This document shows, piece by piece, positions 13,690 through 25,489 of a stretch of 64,000 nt of DNA (positions are counted from its first letter, which is position 1; each line of letters starts with the position of its first letter). The translations under genes and the position numbers were made by a program. The stretch covers positions 35,620,257 to 35,684,256 of the forward strand of contig CM031611.1 in the NCBI GenBank assembly GCA_018398815.1, in the 5' to 3' direction. Source of the DNA: Conus ventricosus (taxonomy: Eukaryota > Mollusca > Gastropoda > Neogastropoda > Conidae). The notes beneath the pieces were generated by a model that saw nothing but the letters and a program-made list of their open reading frames with translations, searched no databases and was not told where the DNA came from.

Positions 13690-14103
13690 TCATCCACCCA
13701 ACCACCCACTCACACACACACAGAATAATTCACACACACTCCCCAACCACCCACTCACACACACACAGAATAATTCACACACACTCCCAACCACCCACCC
13801 ACACACACACAGAATAATTCACACACACTCCCCAACCACCCACTCACACACACACAGAATAATTCACACACACTCCCCAACCACCCACTCACACACACAC
13901 AGAATAATTCACACACACTCCCCAACCACCCACTCACACACACACAGAATAATTCACACACACTCCCCAACCACCCACTCACCACACACACACAGAATAA
14001 TTCACACACACTCCCCAACCACCCACTCACACACACACAGAATAATTCACACACACTCCCCAACCACCCACTCACACACACACAGAATAATTCACACACA
14101 CTC
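13690..14103. repeat. 45-bp minisatellite, about nine units
   Basis: The unit begins CCAACCACCCACTCACACAC and continues ACACAGAATAATTCACACAC before ACTCC. GAATAATTC occurs nine times. One diverged unit of this sequence is also present at the right end of the copy 1 array (about 6970-7020), so both arrays grew from neighbouring parts of the same ancestral sequence. Confidence 0.95.
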
Positions 14104-14689
14104 ATATATAATATACAAACAAGCTTTCTGAACCGGATCTCATCGAAAGTTCAGTTTTGATTCAGGAGTTTAATGGAATTGGGCAGGAAACTGTTTTAAG
14201 TTCTATTTGTTTAGAATTTCGGAATTTGGAATCTTCGTCCAGATGGTAGAACATTGTACTTTTTTGAAAGAACATGAGAACTGTCGGCAGCAATGTTCAC
14301 AGCGTTTTGTGTGACATGACATTCATACAATTTAACTAACTGTCCCTTGTCTTTTTTTTTAACCAATAATCTCTCCACTTGTATTCAGCACTCTGTTTAA
14401 AATGTTTTGTTTTTTTCACACTAAGATTCCAAACCAGGATAAAAGACAAGGAAACAGGTAGCAGAGACCCAAGGTCCTGGCGCACCGCTGAGAAAGCTGG
14501 TGGAAGCTGGTGAACCTTTTTTTACAGTGCTTTACCCAAATGACTTTTCATGGAGTGAAGGAGAAGAGAGATACGATACTTATGAATAGATATACATTCA
14601 CATTGAGCAGTATTATATTGATAAAACCGTATCTTGTTCATATATTTAAGATAGTGACGAGAACAGAATGTTGGATTATAAACTAAACT

Positions 14690-14712
14690 CTGTCTCTGTC
14701 TCTGTCTTTGTC

Positions 14713-14762
<50 letters not shown>

Positions 14763-14763
14763 A

Positions 14764-14858
<95 letters not shown>
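14690..14858. repeat. (TCTG)n-(TC)n microsatellite
   Basis: Compound microsatellite orthologous to 7610-7731 of copy 1, with a longer TCTG portion. Confidence 0.97.
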
Positions 14859-14862
<4 letters not shown>

Positions 14863-14924
14863 ACAAGGGTGTATCCCCTTGTGGCATTGCTGCAGTTCTG
14901 ATATAAACTACAACCCATAGACAC

Positions 14925-15190
14925 GGATGGAATGGTTATAATATAACAGGTGAATATCAGTCTGGTTTTAAGAAAGGATGCTCTACAGTGCATAACGTGT
15001 TTACATCACTACCAACTATACTAAATAGAGTTGTCATTAAATCGTAAAATCTGTGTGGCTTTTATTAATTTTGAGAAGCCTTTGATTACGTTTCTAGAAA
15101 CTACTTGGACCGATTCTTCAAAAGAATGGTTTTAAAGAGAAGCTGTTTCGGTGTTTTAAAAAAAATCAGCATTCTTACATATACATTTTT
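14925..15190 (+). pseudogene. Non-LTR retrotransposon RT fragment
   Basis: Reading the plus strand with small frame changes gives SGFKKGCSTVHNVFTSL, then an F-I-N-F-E-(E/K)-AFD-V-S-R-N-Y-L segment. These are the blocks around RT motif A of non-LTR retrotransposons. A stop codon and shifts are present and the segment is cut on both sides, so it is a relic. It is not the same part of a LINE as the C-terminal remnant upstream, and the order (C-terminus first, RT second) means two separate fragments. Confidence 0.65.
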
Positions 15191-15483
15191 TTAAAGTAAG
15201 ATCTGGCAACGAAGTCACAGACTGTATTTTGTGAACGCAAGGTGTGAAACAGTGAGACATTTGTAATCCTGCATCAGTTAAGTGCTGTTAGATTATGCAG
15301 TCAGAGTGGGTTAATGCTCAGCTGTCACGTTAAGTTATATCACTGTTCAATTATTCGTTGTATAATCGAAAATGTATATCGTCAGTGTATTGCACCTCTT
15401 TCAGCAAAAGCCACGGCCCATGCTAAATAACCTTTTGCTTCTGCTCTTCTCTCTCTCTTCCCTCTCCTCCCCCCTCCCCCCCT

Positions 15484-15524
<41 letters not shown>

Positions 15525-15705
15525 CAGCGCTGTGACAAACTAATCGATCGGCCGACCTGTTTCAAATGGAATCTCCTCCCGCACCCCCTGTCACCTCCCC
15601 CCTCCTTTCCCCCCTTCCCACACACACACAAATACCACCCCCTTTCCGTCCTTTTTTTTATTCGTCCCTTTTTGTTTATCTAGTACTTATAGTATATGCA
15701 CTGTG

Positions 15706-15766
<61 letters not shown>

Positions 15767-15992
15767 GTCAGGAACACACACGTGTTTTTACGCATGCTTC
15801 TATTAACACCTTTCAATTATAGGGTCGATTTTTGTCCGTTTCCATAACAAACGTGTGACATATTCGTCGACTGCTAACTATACCGATCATGCAAGATAAC
15901 ATACATTTCTTGAACACAAGGACAAAGACTGTTGAAAGCCAGTCATGTATAAAATCAATACATGCTGCTGCGTTCTCCTTTCCCACAACGTG
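15191..15992. repeat. AT-rich spacer with TC microsatellites
   Basis: (TC)n-rich tracts at 15451-15523 and 15706-15768; otherwise no recognised feature. Confidence 0.8.
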
Positions 15993-16382
15993 TCAGTGGA
16001 CCTGCATTATTCACACTGACCGATGGCGTGGCGACGGACACTCAGCTCACGGAGCAGTACGCAACGGTCAACCAGGTGCATTTTAAGTGGCGTTCGACAG
16101 CTCTGTCACTTCCGACACTTTCTTGTATGTCCGCTGAAGGACTGACCACGGAATGTAGTTATTTTCTTTGTTTCTTTGTTACTTTTTTTTTCTGTTTTCG
16201 TTCTTTCTGTCTGTCTGTTTGTCTGTCTGTCTATCGTTCTTTCTTTTTTTCTTTCTTTCTGTCTGTCTGTCTGTCTTTCTGTCTGTCTGTCTGTCTGTCT
16301 TTCTGTCTGTCTGTCTTTCGTTCTGTCCGTTGTCTGTCTTTCTTTCTTTCTCTTATTTCTGTCTGCCTTTCTCTTATTTTTT

Positions 16383-16424
<42 letters not shown>

Positions 16425-16435
16425 GTTCTTTTATT

Positions 16436-16466
<31 letters not shown>

Positions 16467-17930
16467 TTCTGTCTGTCTGTCTTTCTTTCCTTTCTTCCAT
16501 CTTGTTTGTAGTTCTTTGGTCCTGCATTATTCACACTGACCGACCGCATGGCGATGGACGTTCAGCTCAGGGAGCAGTCAGTTATGCAACGGTCAACCAG
16601 GTGCTTTAAGGTGTGTTCAACTGCACCGCCATTTCCTGCAGTTTCCAGTTTTGTCCTACTGAGAGATTTACTACAGTTTTAGTTATTTTTCTTTTTTCTT
16701 TCTTTCTTGTTTTCTTTTCTTTTCTTTCTTACTTTCTTTCTTTCTTTTCTTTTCTTTCTTTCCTTCTTTCTTTCTTTCTTTCTTTCTTTCTTTTCTTTCT
16801 TTCTTCTTTCTTTCTGTCTTTCTTTCTTTCTGTCTGTCTTTCTATCTATCTTTCCTTCTTTCTCCTTTCTTCATCCTTCTTCTTCCTTTCTTTCTTCCTT
16901 CCTTCTCTTTCCTTCTCTCCTTTCTTTCTGTCTTTCTTTCTTTGTTCCTTTCTTCTTCCTTCTCATTTCTTTCTTTCTCTTCCTTCCTTTTTCTTCCTTT
17001 CTTCCATCCTTCTTCCTTCCTTTCTTTCTTCCTTCCTTCCTCTTTTCTTCTCTCCCTTTCTTTCTGTCTTTCTTTCTTTGTTTCTTTCTTCCTTCCTTCC
17101 TCCATTTCTTTCTTTCTTTCCTTCTTTCTGCCTCCTTCTTTCTTCCCTTTCTTACTTTCTTCTTTTTCACTTTTTCTTTCTTCTTTCTGTTTCTTCTTTT
17201 TTCTTCTTTTCTTTTTTTCTTTCTTTCTTTCTTTCTATCTATCTGTCTGTCTTCTTTTTTCTTTCTTTCTTTTTTTCTTTCTTCCTTCCTTCCTTCTATC
17301 TGCCATGCGTATCTTCTTTTCATCCTTCCGTCTTTCTTCCTTTTCTTCTCTCCTCTTTCTTTCTTTCTACTGTCTTTCTTTCTTTCCTTTCTTCCTTCTT
17401 GTTTGTAGTTCTTTGGTCCTGCATTATTCACACTGACCGACGCGTGGCCACGGGCACTCAGTTCACGGGAGCAGCTGGTTATGCAACGGTCAAGCAGGTG
17501 CTTCGGGTGGCATTCAACTGCACTGCTATTTCCTGCACCTCACTGGTTTGTCCTGCCGAAGAAGCATTGACTACAGAATTTAGTTAATTTCTTTCTTTCG
17601 TTCTTTTCTTTTCTTTTCTTTTCTTTCTTCCTAACTTTCGTCTTTCTTCGACCCTTCCTTCTTTCCTTTCTTCCTTCCTTTCTTTCTTTTTTTTCCTTCT
17701 TCCTTCCTTCCTCTGTCCTTTTCTTTCTTTCTTTCTTTCTGTCATTCGGTCTTCCTTCCTGCCTTCCATCCTTCCTCCATTTTTTCCCCTTTTTTTTCTT
17801 TTCTTTCTTTCCTTCTCTTCTTCTTTCCTTCTTCATTAGTTCTCCTTTCCTTCTTTATTTCTTCTTCCTCCCTTTTTTTTACTTTTTTTTTCTTTCTTCC
17901 TTTTTCTCTTTCGTTTGTTGTTCTGTGGTA
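15993..17930. repeat. Triplicated ~175-bp module in CTTT-rich polypyrimidine DNA
   Basis: Three diverged copies of one module lie at about 15995-16165, 16515-16690 and 17413-17590. Each begins CCTGCATTATTCACACTGAC and includes GCAACGGTCAACCAGGTGC or a near variant. Each is followed by several hundred bases of CTTT/CTGT/CCTT polypyrimidine (16166-16508, 16691-17405, 17591-17930). Long reading frames through the pyrimidine tracts are Phe/Leu/Ser or Lys/Glu/Arg low complexity, not genes. The module has no domain I recognise. Confidence 0.9.
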
Positions 17931-17934
17931 ATCC

Positions 17935-20121
17935 ACGTGCAACGGAAAAAATCTGCAAAATGAGTGTCTCACAAATAATAAACAAATAGTGAGGGCCTCC
18001 GCCGGTCGTAGCTGACCATGGATAGAGTATATCCGACCTATGATTAGCTGTCTGTCTGGGCTGTCTGCTCGACCCGAGCATCGTCGCCTGTGCCTGTAGA
18101 GACCGATGCGAGAGTGGCAGTCTCTGTCGCAGCGGTCACATCTGTATGTTGAGACTGGTCTGTTGGCTGTCATCCCCTTTCTGCGGGTTCGCTTTTCCGT
18201 TGCAGCAGCTGTCAGTCTGTCTTTGCCAGTCTGCACCTGTTTCTTGAGAGTGCATCTCCGGCTGTTGCGGTCTGCTGCGAGGTCCTCCCAGAACTCAGAG
18301 TTGATCTCAAGTGTCTTCATGCCCTTTTGCAAACGCCTTTGTATCTCAGCTGTGGGCGGCCAATGCTTCTCTGCCCTGCGGCAAGCTCTCCAAAGAGGAC
18401 GTCTTTTGGGATGCGACCATCCTCCCTGCGGCGAACGTGGCCTAGCCAACGTAGCCGACGCTAAGCAGGGTATACTGGTAGGGACGCCAGCACGTGACAG
18501 GACTTCGGTGTTGGTCACCCTGTCTTGCCAGGAGATGCCGAGTATATGCCGGAGGCTTCTGAGGTGGAACGAATTGAACCTTTTCTCCTGGCGAGTATGC
18601 GTGGTTCATGTCTCACTGCCATACAGCAAGGTGCTGAGAACGCAGGGGTTATACACAGCCATCTTTGTCTTTGTGGTCAGCTCAGGGTTCGTCCACACTC
18701 TTTGTGTGAGGCGAGCAAGTGTTGTGGTTGCCTTCCCGATTCTCTTGTCGATCTCAGTGTCAAGGGATAGGTTATCAGTGATGGTGGACCCAAGGTAAGT
18801 GAATAGATGAATGGCATCAAGCTCATAGTCATCAATGTTGATAGCTGGTGATGACAGCGTGTCTTGACCCAAGACATTTGCTTCTTTAGGCTGATAGTCA
18901 GACCAAAGTCTTTGCAGGCCTGGGAGAAGCGGTCCATCAGCGACTGCAATTCCCACTCGGTGAAGGTCGCAACAGCGGCATCATCGGCAAACAGCATAAC
19001 TATCTTTGCTGAGGGCTTCTCGGATCTTTGCTCCTGCTCTTAGGCGGGCGAGATTGAAAAGCCTGCCATTTAATCTGGTCTGCAGGTAGATCCCCTCTTG
19101 CATTGTGCTGAATGCATGCCTCAAAAGGAGTGCAAAGATCCCAAGGTGGGTGGGAGCAAGGATGAAGCCTTGTTCGACACCGCTGCATATGTCGGAGGGC
19201 TTGGAGAGGTTGCCATTAAGCTGCACAGTCCCTTTCATGTTGGAGTAGAAGGAGTCAATAAGCTGTGCAGCGTGAGGAGGGAGAGGGGGTGGGGTGGGGG
19301 GTGGGGGGGTGGGGTGTCAGCCGATCTTTCGGAGAGCCCTGAAAAGACCATCTTTGCTGACTACGTCGAACGCCTCGGTGAGGTCGATGAATGCGACATT
19401 CAGGGGCATCCGCTGCTCTCTGCACTTCTCCTGGAGTTGGCGTGGTAGAAGGCCATATCTACCGTGGGCCTCTGCTCGAAAGCCACACAGTGATTCTGCG
19501 TAGATGCGTTCGGCCAGCTTCTGCAGGCGGATCAGGAGGGCCCGGGCGTAGACTTTGCGGACGATGCTCAGAAGAAAGATGCCTCTGTAGTTACTGCAGT
19601 CGCTCCTCTCGCCCTTGTTTTTGTACAGGGTGACAATCTTGGCATCTCTCATGTCCTGCGGTACAGATCCCTCATTCCAGCACTGACAGTGGACTACGTG
19701 CAGAGGGTGCAGAGGGGTAGTCTTGCAGTGTTTGAGAAGATCTGGAGGAATGCCATCATTTCCAGGTGCCTTGCCTAATGCCAGGTTGTCCAATAGCCTT
19801 GCTGAGTACGTCCACGGTTGGCTCTACGTCAAACTCTTCCATGACTGGCATGCGCTTGATGGCATCAAGGGTTGAGGAGGTCACTGTGTTCTCTCTGGAG
19901 TAGAGGCCGGAGTAGTGCTTCACCCATCTCTCCATCTGCTGACTGGAGTCATTGATTACTTCCCCAGTGGAGGATTTGAGGGGAGCCGTCTTGCTATGCG
20001 TTGGTCCCAGTGCCTTCTTGATGCCGTCATACATCCCTCTGATGTTGATGCTACAGAGTGTGGCGGCTTCACATCCAGCAGGTAAACAAGTCAAGATCGG
20101 AGCGCTGATGGTGTGTAACAA
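17935..20121 (-). mobile_element. 5'-truncated non-LTR retrotransposon (LINE)
   Basis: Minus-strand fragments follow the order of a LINE polyprotein from its endonuclease-RT linker to its end. The linker lies at 19756-20121; RT at 19317-19793, with KAPGNDGIPPDLLK, YKNKGERSDCSNYRG and motif A AFIDLTEAFDVVSKDGLF; the next RT blocks at 18981-19238; motif C LFADDAAV at about 18974-18997; the thumb and C-terminal part at 18519-18956; and a C-terminal C2H2-like finger YRCDRCDRDCHSRIGLYRHR at about 18070-18135. The endonuclease is absent: the copy ends at a CA microsatellite at about 20125. It belongs to a LINE type widespread in marine animals; clade not assigned. Confidence 0.9.
18519..19793 (-). 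pseudogene. Broken reverse transcriptase of the antisense LINE
   Basis: The RT reading frame is split into at least four pieces (19317-19793, 18981-19238, 18677-18997 and 18606-18956) by indels, with a change of frame directly before the F-A-D-D box. Such a copy cannot give a working enzyme. The catalytic aspartates of motifs A and C are still readable. Confidence 0.85.
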
Positions 20122-20147
20122 ATCATGCTACACACAGACACACAGAC

Positions 20148-20200
<53 letters not shown>

Positions 20201-20311
20201 CTGCGCGCGCGCGCAACCCCCCCCCCCCCACACACACACACGCACGCACGCACACACACACACACACACAACACACAACACACACACACACACACAACGC
20301 GCGCGCGCACA

Positions 20312-20342
<31 letters not shown>

Positions 20343-20365
20343 GCGCGCACGCACGCACGCACGCA
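20122..20365. repeat. (CA)n / (CGCA)n compound microsatellite
   Basis: CA, GCGC and ACGC repeats with a poly-C interruption at 20217-20229. Confidence 0.95.
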
Positions 20366-20480
20366 TTCAGGTCCCTGCCGCAGCCAGGAAATGTCATTCC
20401 TGAATGTATTATCTGATTCGTTTGTGCAGCCATAACAAGCGTATTATGTTAAAGATGGTCTACAACTGTGTGACTGACGT
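20366..20480 (+). repeat. Dispersed repeat (inverted copy of 12040-12135)
   Basis: This contains GAATGTATTATCTGATTCG and AAGCGTATTATGTTAAAGAT, the reverse complement of the sequence ending the 55-bp array near 12040-12135. Both copies adjoin a CA microsatellite at the same side of the element. Confidence 0.75.
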
Positions 20481-21872
20481 GGGCCAGGAAGAGAGTCATT
20501 CCCGGGACAGAGCTAAGGATTTATCGGCAAGCTGAAGAAGTCTGGCCTCCACGATGACTTACTATGTCTGTCCGCAGATGTTAAGGTAATATATTCTTAT
20601 ATAGCCTTTTGTCTGACTCTTAAAAAGGGCCCAGTGACGGCGAGGAAAAATCTGCTGATCACAGGGAGAACCCTGTTGACAACGGGAAAGACTGCAGCCC
20701 GGGGTTCTCTTCAGAGGGCACGTGAGACCTTGTGGCGAAAGCTTGGCTGTGTCTGGAGTCATACTGTTTTGACCTGTCAACGAAACGGCAACAAGTAGGG
20801 CTGCAGGATGCAAGCAGCAGTTCGCTTGGTGCTGGCGTCTTTCGCCGGTGACCTCTGCAGTCTTGAAGTATGGGCTGGTACATCTAGGGGGGCGCTTCCA
20901 TGGAGGATCTGTTGTGTCGCTTCCGATTGTCACATAAATGCACCTGCCAAGGAGCAGTTATGTCCCTTGATGTCTTAATGAAATGTTCTCTGTGTGTGCC
21001 TGCACTCTACGTGAACACAGCGCAGACTTCCAAGGATGTGCAGGATTGCTCCTGGCTGGTTGGTTTGGCAGCTGAGGACAGAACTTCTGCGGGTCCCCCT
21101 GGCCATTTGGGGTGTATCTTTTTCTTCTTTTATCTTGGGAGAAGTGAACGATGAAGCACTTTGTCAAAGATGGTGTCCATCTATTTTCTCTCGTCAAGAG
21201 CTTCAACCAGGTCATCAGTTTTTAAGACAAGTTTAGGTTTGCAGGACATGTTCTTTCAGAACCAATACTGAGCATAACCAGGTTCGTATGTTAGTTAATG
21301 TGCAATTATATTACAGCGCATAGAATGTGCCCCCAAAGTCGCCACATGCAGATATCAAGGACACGGCATGGCCCATTCCTATGGACAGGCTAAAATAGGG
21401 AACTGGGCCACATGTCTGAGTTCTTATCATTCTGAAAGGACAGCCTTACAAAATGGGCAGGGGCTGGATTTGTATCTTGTGATGCAGTCGGGTCAGCTGC
21501 TTTGCGATGATGAAGTTTCTGGAGCAGTTTGAGGAGAGCAGCTGGGAAAGTGTTCGTGTCTGTCCTGTTGAATAGGAGCTCTCTGACAGGTCAGACATGT
21601 TTTCCAGGTTGTCGTCGGTTACGATGGTACAAAATTGTTTAGCCTAAAGGCTGGCCTTCACCATGAGATTACTGGATATAGTCCTGTCTTCTTCCAGTGG
21701 GGGCACAGTCATGCCAACATCTCAGCTTTTAATGATGTGCCATGTTAGACTGCAAAGGTCAAGATGTAGTGTGCTATCCTGAGCATACTCTCCGCTTTTC
21801 CTTCTGCAAGCCTACACATCGCTCACTGTCTTGGTCTGGCTGTCGACCATGCCCGAGATTTCTTACGGGGCC
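20481..21872. other. No gene recognised
   Basis: Mixed-composition DNA. Frames up to 123 codons exist (20562-20933 minus) but show no known domain, and their composition is unremarkable. It may be old transposon or intergenic DNA. Confidence 0.45.
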
Positions 21873-22095
21873 GGTGTCGTATATAATACTGTCGCCGTGG
21901 AATTGTATCGCAGCGACAGCATTTCACGTGAAATACTGTTGCAGCGACAATATTTGCTGGAAAAAATTGTCGCGCGACAACTTTTCACGAAAAATGTCCT
22001 ATAGAATATTGTAGCTGTCCATAAAATGCAGTATTTCCCGGGAAATACTGTCGCTGCGACACGATTTTATAAGCGACAGTATTATATACGACACC
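21873..22095. mobile_element. 223-bp MITE-like element with nested palindromes
   Basis: Perfect 23-bp terminal inverted repeats lie at 21873-21895 and 22073-22095 (outer sequence GGTGTCGTATATAATACTGT). Inside are three further perfect palindromes: 14 bp ATTTCACGTGAAAT (21921-21934), 14 bp TTGTCGCGCGACAA (21967-21980) and 20 bp AGTATTTCCCGGGAAATACT (22030-22049). The word GTCGC/GCGAC recurs throughout. There is no coding capacity. A clear target-site duplication is not evident. Confidence 0.85.
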
Positions 22096-23420
22096 CGGCG
22101 TTTCATGAAAGATTTACCCAGGGTTGATTTGCCTGTGTGGAAAAGATTTTGGGGAAACGTAGTTACAGACAGACTCAATGCTTCCTGCGCTGTTAGTTAT
22201 CAAGGCTTGTGCATCAAGGTTTTCTGGGAAGTGTTTTAGATCCTGTTCTTATTAAGGTACCTTGGAGTTTTCTGTGGACCTGCAACAGACTGACATTGAG
22301 CTTGCTGGATAGCTTTGTCGCAAATCACAGTGTCATGGTCAGCCAGTTCTCGCGACGTTTTTGCCTGAGGAAGGAGGCTGGGTTCGTTGCTGAAAATGTC
22401 AAGAGACGTTCGCCTGGAGCAGGTCTGAGTCACTGAACCTACCAAGGTAAGCGCTGGTTATGGATCTGATGCATTGTATCTTTCAGTGGGCTGGTCATCT
22501 TGTTAATATCTTGGAGGCGCAGATCACCTCCCAGGCAGACAACAGACTTGTAGGACTGGCATGCTTATTCCATGACCCCAGTTACGTAAACTGTGTATTC
22601 CAGAGATAGTGCGACAGGCGGTCGGTACAGACCGGGCGCCAAAAATCAAACACACTGGAGATATTCTGTGTCTCCACAGATACCAAGACAACCTCTCGGT
22701 TGGGATCTTCAGAAGGACAGCGAGTTATGAAACATGTCCTGGCTGGTTACAAGGACTACTCTGCAGACAAATTTCCTTCCAGGATGGCGTACATTGTAGC
22801 TTGGTAGAAAGAAACTACAATCGATTATACCCGGTAGCCGCTAAGTTTGGTGCCAAGAATAAATTTTCGAAAATATTCCAGTATTTGGTGTTGGGAAACT
22901 TGTCACCGCGCTTCTTATCAAACGGTTGACCCCAGCAAAGAGGTTGGGAGGGGGGGGGGGGGGGCTTTAGTGATGCTGCTGGTGGAACGTAGTAAATCGT
23001 TCTGTGCAGCTTTTCTGCTTCTGGCAGGGGGAGAGGCACAAGAGGAACGGCCCATGAATCCAAGTGGATCGCCAGCAGTTAACAGATCAAGGACACTGGT
23101 CCCTAAAGGTCTGTGCAAAGTCATCTAGGAGGAAGAGGAGGAGTGCATGCTTAGCAACTGATAGTGTCAGATCGATTGGTTTGAAGTACACACAGTGGTT
23201 CATCTGCATGCAGAGGATACGTGCAGGCAGCAGGGCCTGTCTCGCTGAACAGCGGACGGGAAGGATCTGGCATGCATGATGACCTGAGAGGGCACATCAG
23301 TCAAGTGAACAAAACCATGAGCTTGTTAGCTGACTTTCCCTGCGAACGGGACTCCGAACAGAACAACCAGGTAAGATGCTGGTTCTGTGCTCTCCACAAC
23401 TTTGGTTCCCTGGAGAACCT
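22096..23420. other. No gene recognised
   Basis: Non-repetitive sequence. Two places look like splice donors (ACCAAG/GTAAGC at about 22441-22452 and AACCAG/GTAAGA at about 23366-23377), but no coding exon could be supported next to them. A poly-G run lies at 22951-22963. Confidence 0.4.
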
Positions 23421-23439
23421 TTCTTCTTCTTCTTCTTCA

Positions 23440-23476
<37 letters not shown>

Positions 23477-23660
23477 CTCATCATCATCATCTTTTTTCTT
23501 CTTCTTCTTCTTCATCATCATCATCCTCATCCTCTTCTTCTCCTCCTCCTCCTTCTTCTTTGTTTGTGTGTTACTTGCTTTCTTTGTAACCCCCATCCCC
23601 ATTTGTCTCTCCTCCCCCCCCCCTTTTTTTTCTCTCCTTTTTTTCGGGTTTATTGCAAGC
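23421..23660. repeat. (CTT)n, (CAT)n and pyrimidine tract
   Basis: Trinucleotide repeats at 23424-23560, then C and T runs at 23610-23645. Confidence 0.95.
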
Positions 23661-23960
23661 CAGACATCACAGTTTGACTCTCTTTGGTGACAGGAAAACA
23701 AACTGTACATGTGCTTACCAAAGTTTGGGTTCCCTGTTGCTCCAGGTCTGTGTTTTCAATAGTTGTCTGTGATCACTAGCGTCTGGGGTCTGGGTTTTCT
23801 ACTTCTCTAGTTTCTGTATTGCTCTTTTCTCTATACTGGGTAGTATTTGTTACACGAGTGTCTAAACTTTATTAGTTGTGAGTGTCTATAAACGTCTGGG
23901 TTTTCTGTTGCTCTAATGTCCAGGCTTTTCTTAATTGCGTGTGCTTACATACGTCCAACA
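23661..23960. other. No feature recognised
   Basis: About 300 bases without a recognised element. Confidence 0.5.
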
Positions 23961-23970
23961 CAGAGAGAGC

Positions 23971-24047
<77 letters not shown>

Positions 24048-24065
24048 GAGACAGACAGACAAACG
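23961..24065. repeat. (GA)n and (GACA)n microsatellite
   Basis: A GA tract with short GACA runs directly in front of a dispersed repeat. Confidence 0.95.
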
Positions 24066-24150
24066 ATAAGAGATAAGATAAGATAATGTTGCTTATAGCC
24101 CAGCCGACCGCAGAGGGCCACATCAGGGCTGTCACCACGTTAAAATCAAC
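24066..24150 (+). repeat. Dispersed repeat 'TTATAGCCCAGCCGACCGC', copy 1
   Basis: This contains ATAAGATAATGTTGCTTATA followed by GCCCAGCCGACCGCAGAGGG. Related copies lie at 24636-24696, at 47164-47203 (minus) and at 58238-58290. It may be part of a SINE; the family is unknown to me. Confidence 0.75.
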
Positions 24151-24179
24151 TCACCAGTCATTTAAAAAACAAAAACAAA

Positions 24180-24250
24180 AAAAAAACAAAAAAAAAACAG
24201 ACAAACAGACAGACACAGAGAGACAGACGGACAGACAGACAGACAGAGGT
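24180..24250. repeat. A-rich and (CAGA)n tract
   Basis: An A-rich stretch and CAGA repeats behind the dispersed repeat. Confidence 0.85.
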
Positions 24251-24380
24251 TGAAATTTGTACTACGCAGGAAAATTAGAAGCTGATATTTCGCAATGCTT
24301 CACTCATTACTTTGCTGTAATAAAGTTCGTTGGTGTCAGAAAACAAGTTGACCTTATCACACTCATCGAGTCAGCTGTGA

Positions 24381-24388
<8 letters not shown>

Positions 24389-24457
<69 letters not shown>

Positions 24458-24460
24458 GAG

Positions 24461-24524
<64 letters not shown>

Positions 24525-24534
24525 TGAGGGAGTC

Positions 24535-24588
<54 letters not shown>

Positions 24589-24632
24589 GACAGACTGACA
24601 GACACACAGACAGACAGTCAAACAGACACAGA
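24389..24632. repeat. (CA)n-(GA)n-(CAGA)n-(CA)n compound microsatellite
   Basis: Two long CA tracts (24391-24452 and 24539-24587) separated by GA and GACA blocks. Confidence 0.97.
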
Positions 24633-24635
24633 CAG

Positions 24636-24696
24636 ACAAGATTTCACCCGCATAGCCCAGCCGCCCATATGGAGCCTTCTCAGGGCTGATAAACAC
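24636..24696 (+). repeat. Dispersed repeat 'GCCCAGCCG', copy 2
   Basis: A diverged copy with CATAGCCCAGCCGCCCATAT and CTCAGGGCTGATAAACACG, again beside a GACA microsatellite. Confidence 0.6.
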
Positions 24697-25023
24697 GTGT
24701 ACAATAAGAAAAGCACACCATATCCTGAAAAAGGAAACACAACAAGATGCGGTTAGAACATGGTAACTTTGCTGTTGACATTCTAAGGCTCATAACATCA
24801 GGCCGTGCGGAGAGCGCAAGGCATTAAGCATAGTTTTACACTCTCAGATTAAAGAAAAAGAGAAAATGAATAATACAAATAAATAAACAGATCAATGAAT
24901 AAGTCAATCAGTCAGTCAACCAATCTATCATTAAATTAAATAAATAAATAAAAGGATTTCGGTGCAACAAAAGTACATAAAAAGGAGACAGGCAGACAGA
25001 CAGACAGACAAATAGCAGACAGG

Positions 25024-25085
<62 letters not shown>

Positions 25086-25282
25086 ATCTCCACACACACT
25101 GTCTTCTCTATCTTACAGTATTTTCGTATCCAGTGCTTACTTCTAGTGATTTCATATCTTTTCCTGGCGGGAACATTTTTCTATATTCAGATATATATTT
25201 CTCTTTAATTTGAAAAACACTACCTCTCACATATGAGCAGACAGACAGGAAGGAGGGGGCGGGGGGAGAGAGAGGGAGAGAG

Positions 25283-25355
<73 letters not shown>

Positions 25356-25489
25356 CAGTGTGGCCGCAAATCATGTACCATTACCTTGCACGTTATTACT
25401 TTTTCGCGCGCGCGCGCACACACACACACACACACTGTGCATCTAAACATCTAGCTGACATTGTTATTGACATCTAAGACAATTAGCCT
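24697..25489. repeat. AT-rich spacer with GA and CA microsatellites
   Basis: (GACA)/(GA)n lies at 24990-25086, (GA)n at 25247-25356 and (GC)/(CA)n at 25405-25436. I see no gene in between. Confidence 0.85.

Larger units (their letters stand above)
12694..15009. repeat. Duplicated segment, copy 2
   Basis: The second copy of the 4976-7879 segment in the same orientation. It carries one satellite unit (about 12698-12750) where copy 1 has about 94, a 45-bp array where copy 1 has the CCCA/TCCA array, and a longer TCTG run. Unlike copy 1, it continues into an RT remnant beyond the shared right end. Confidence 0.93.

Noticed and set aside
16106..17836. Long frames up to 324 codons in CTTT-rich DNA
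   Set aside because: Phe/Leu/Ser or Lys/Glu/Arg low complexity that follows the 4-base period. Only the ~175-bp modules are distinct sequence and they show no domain.
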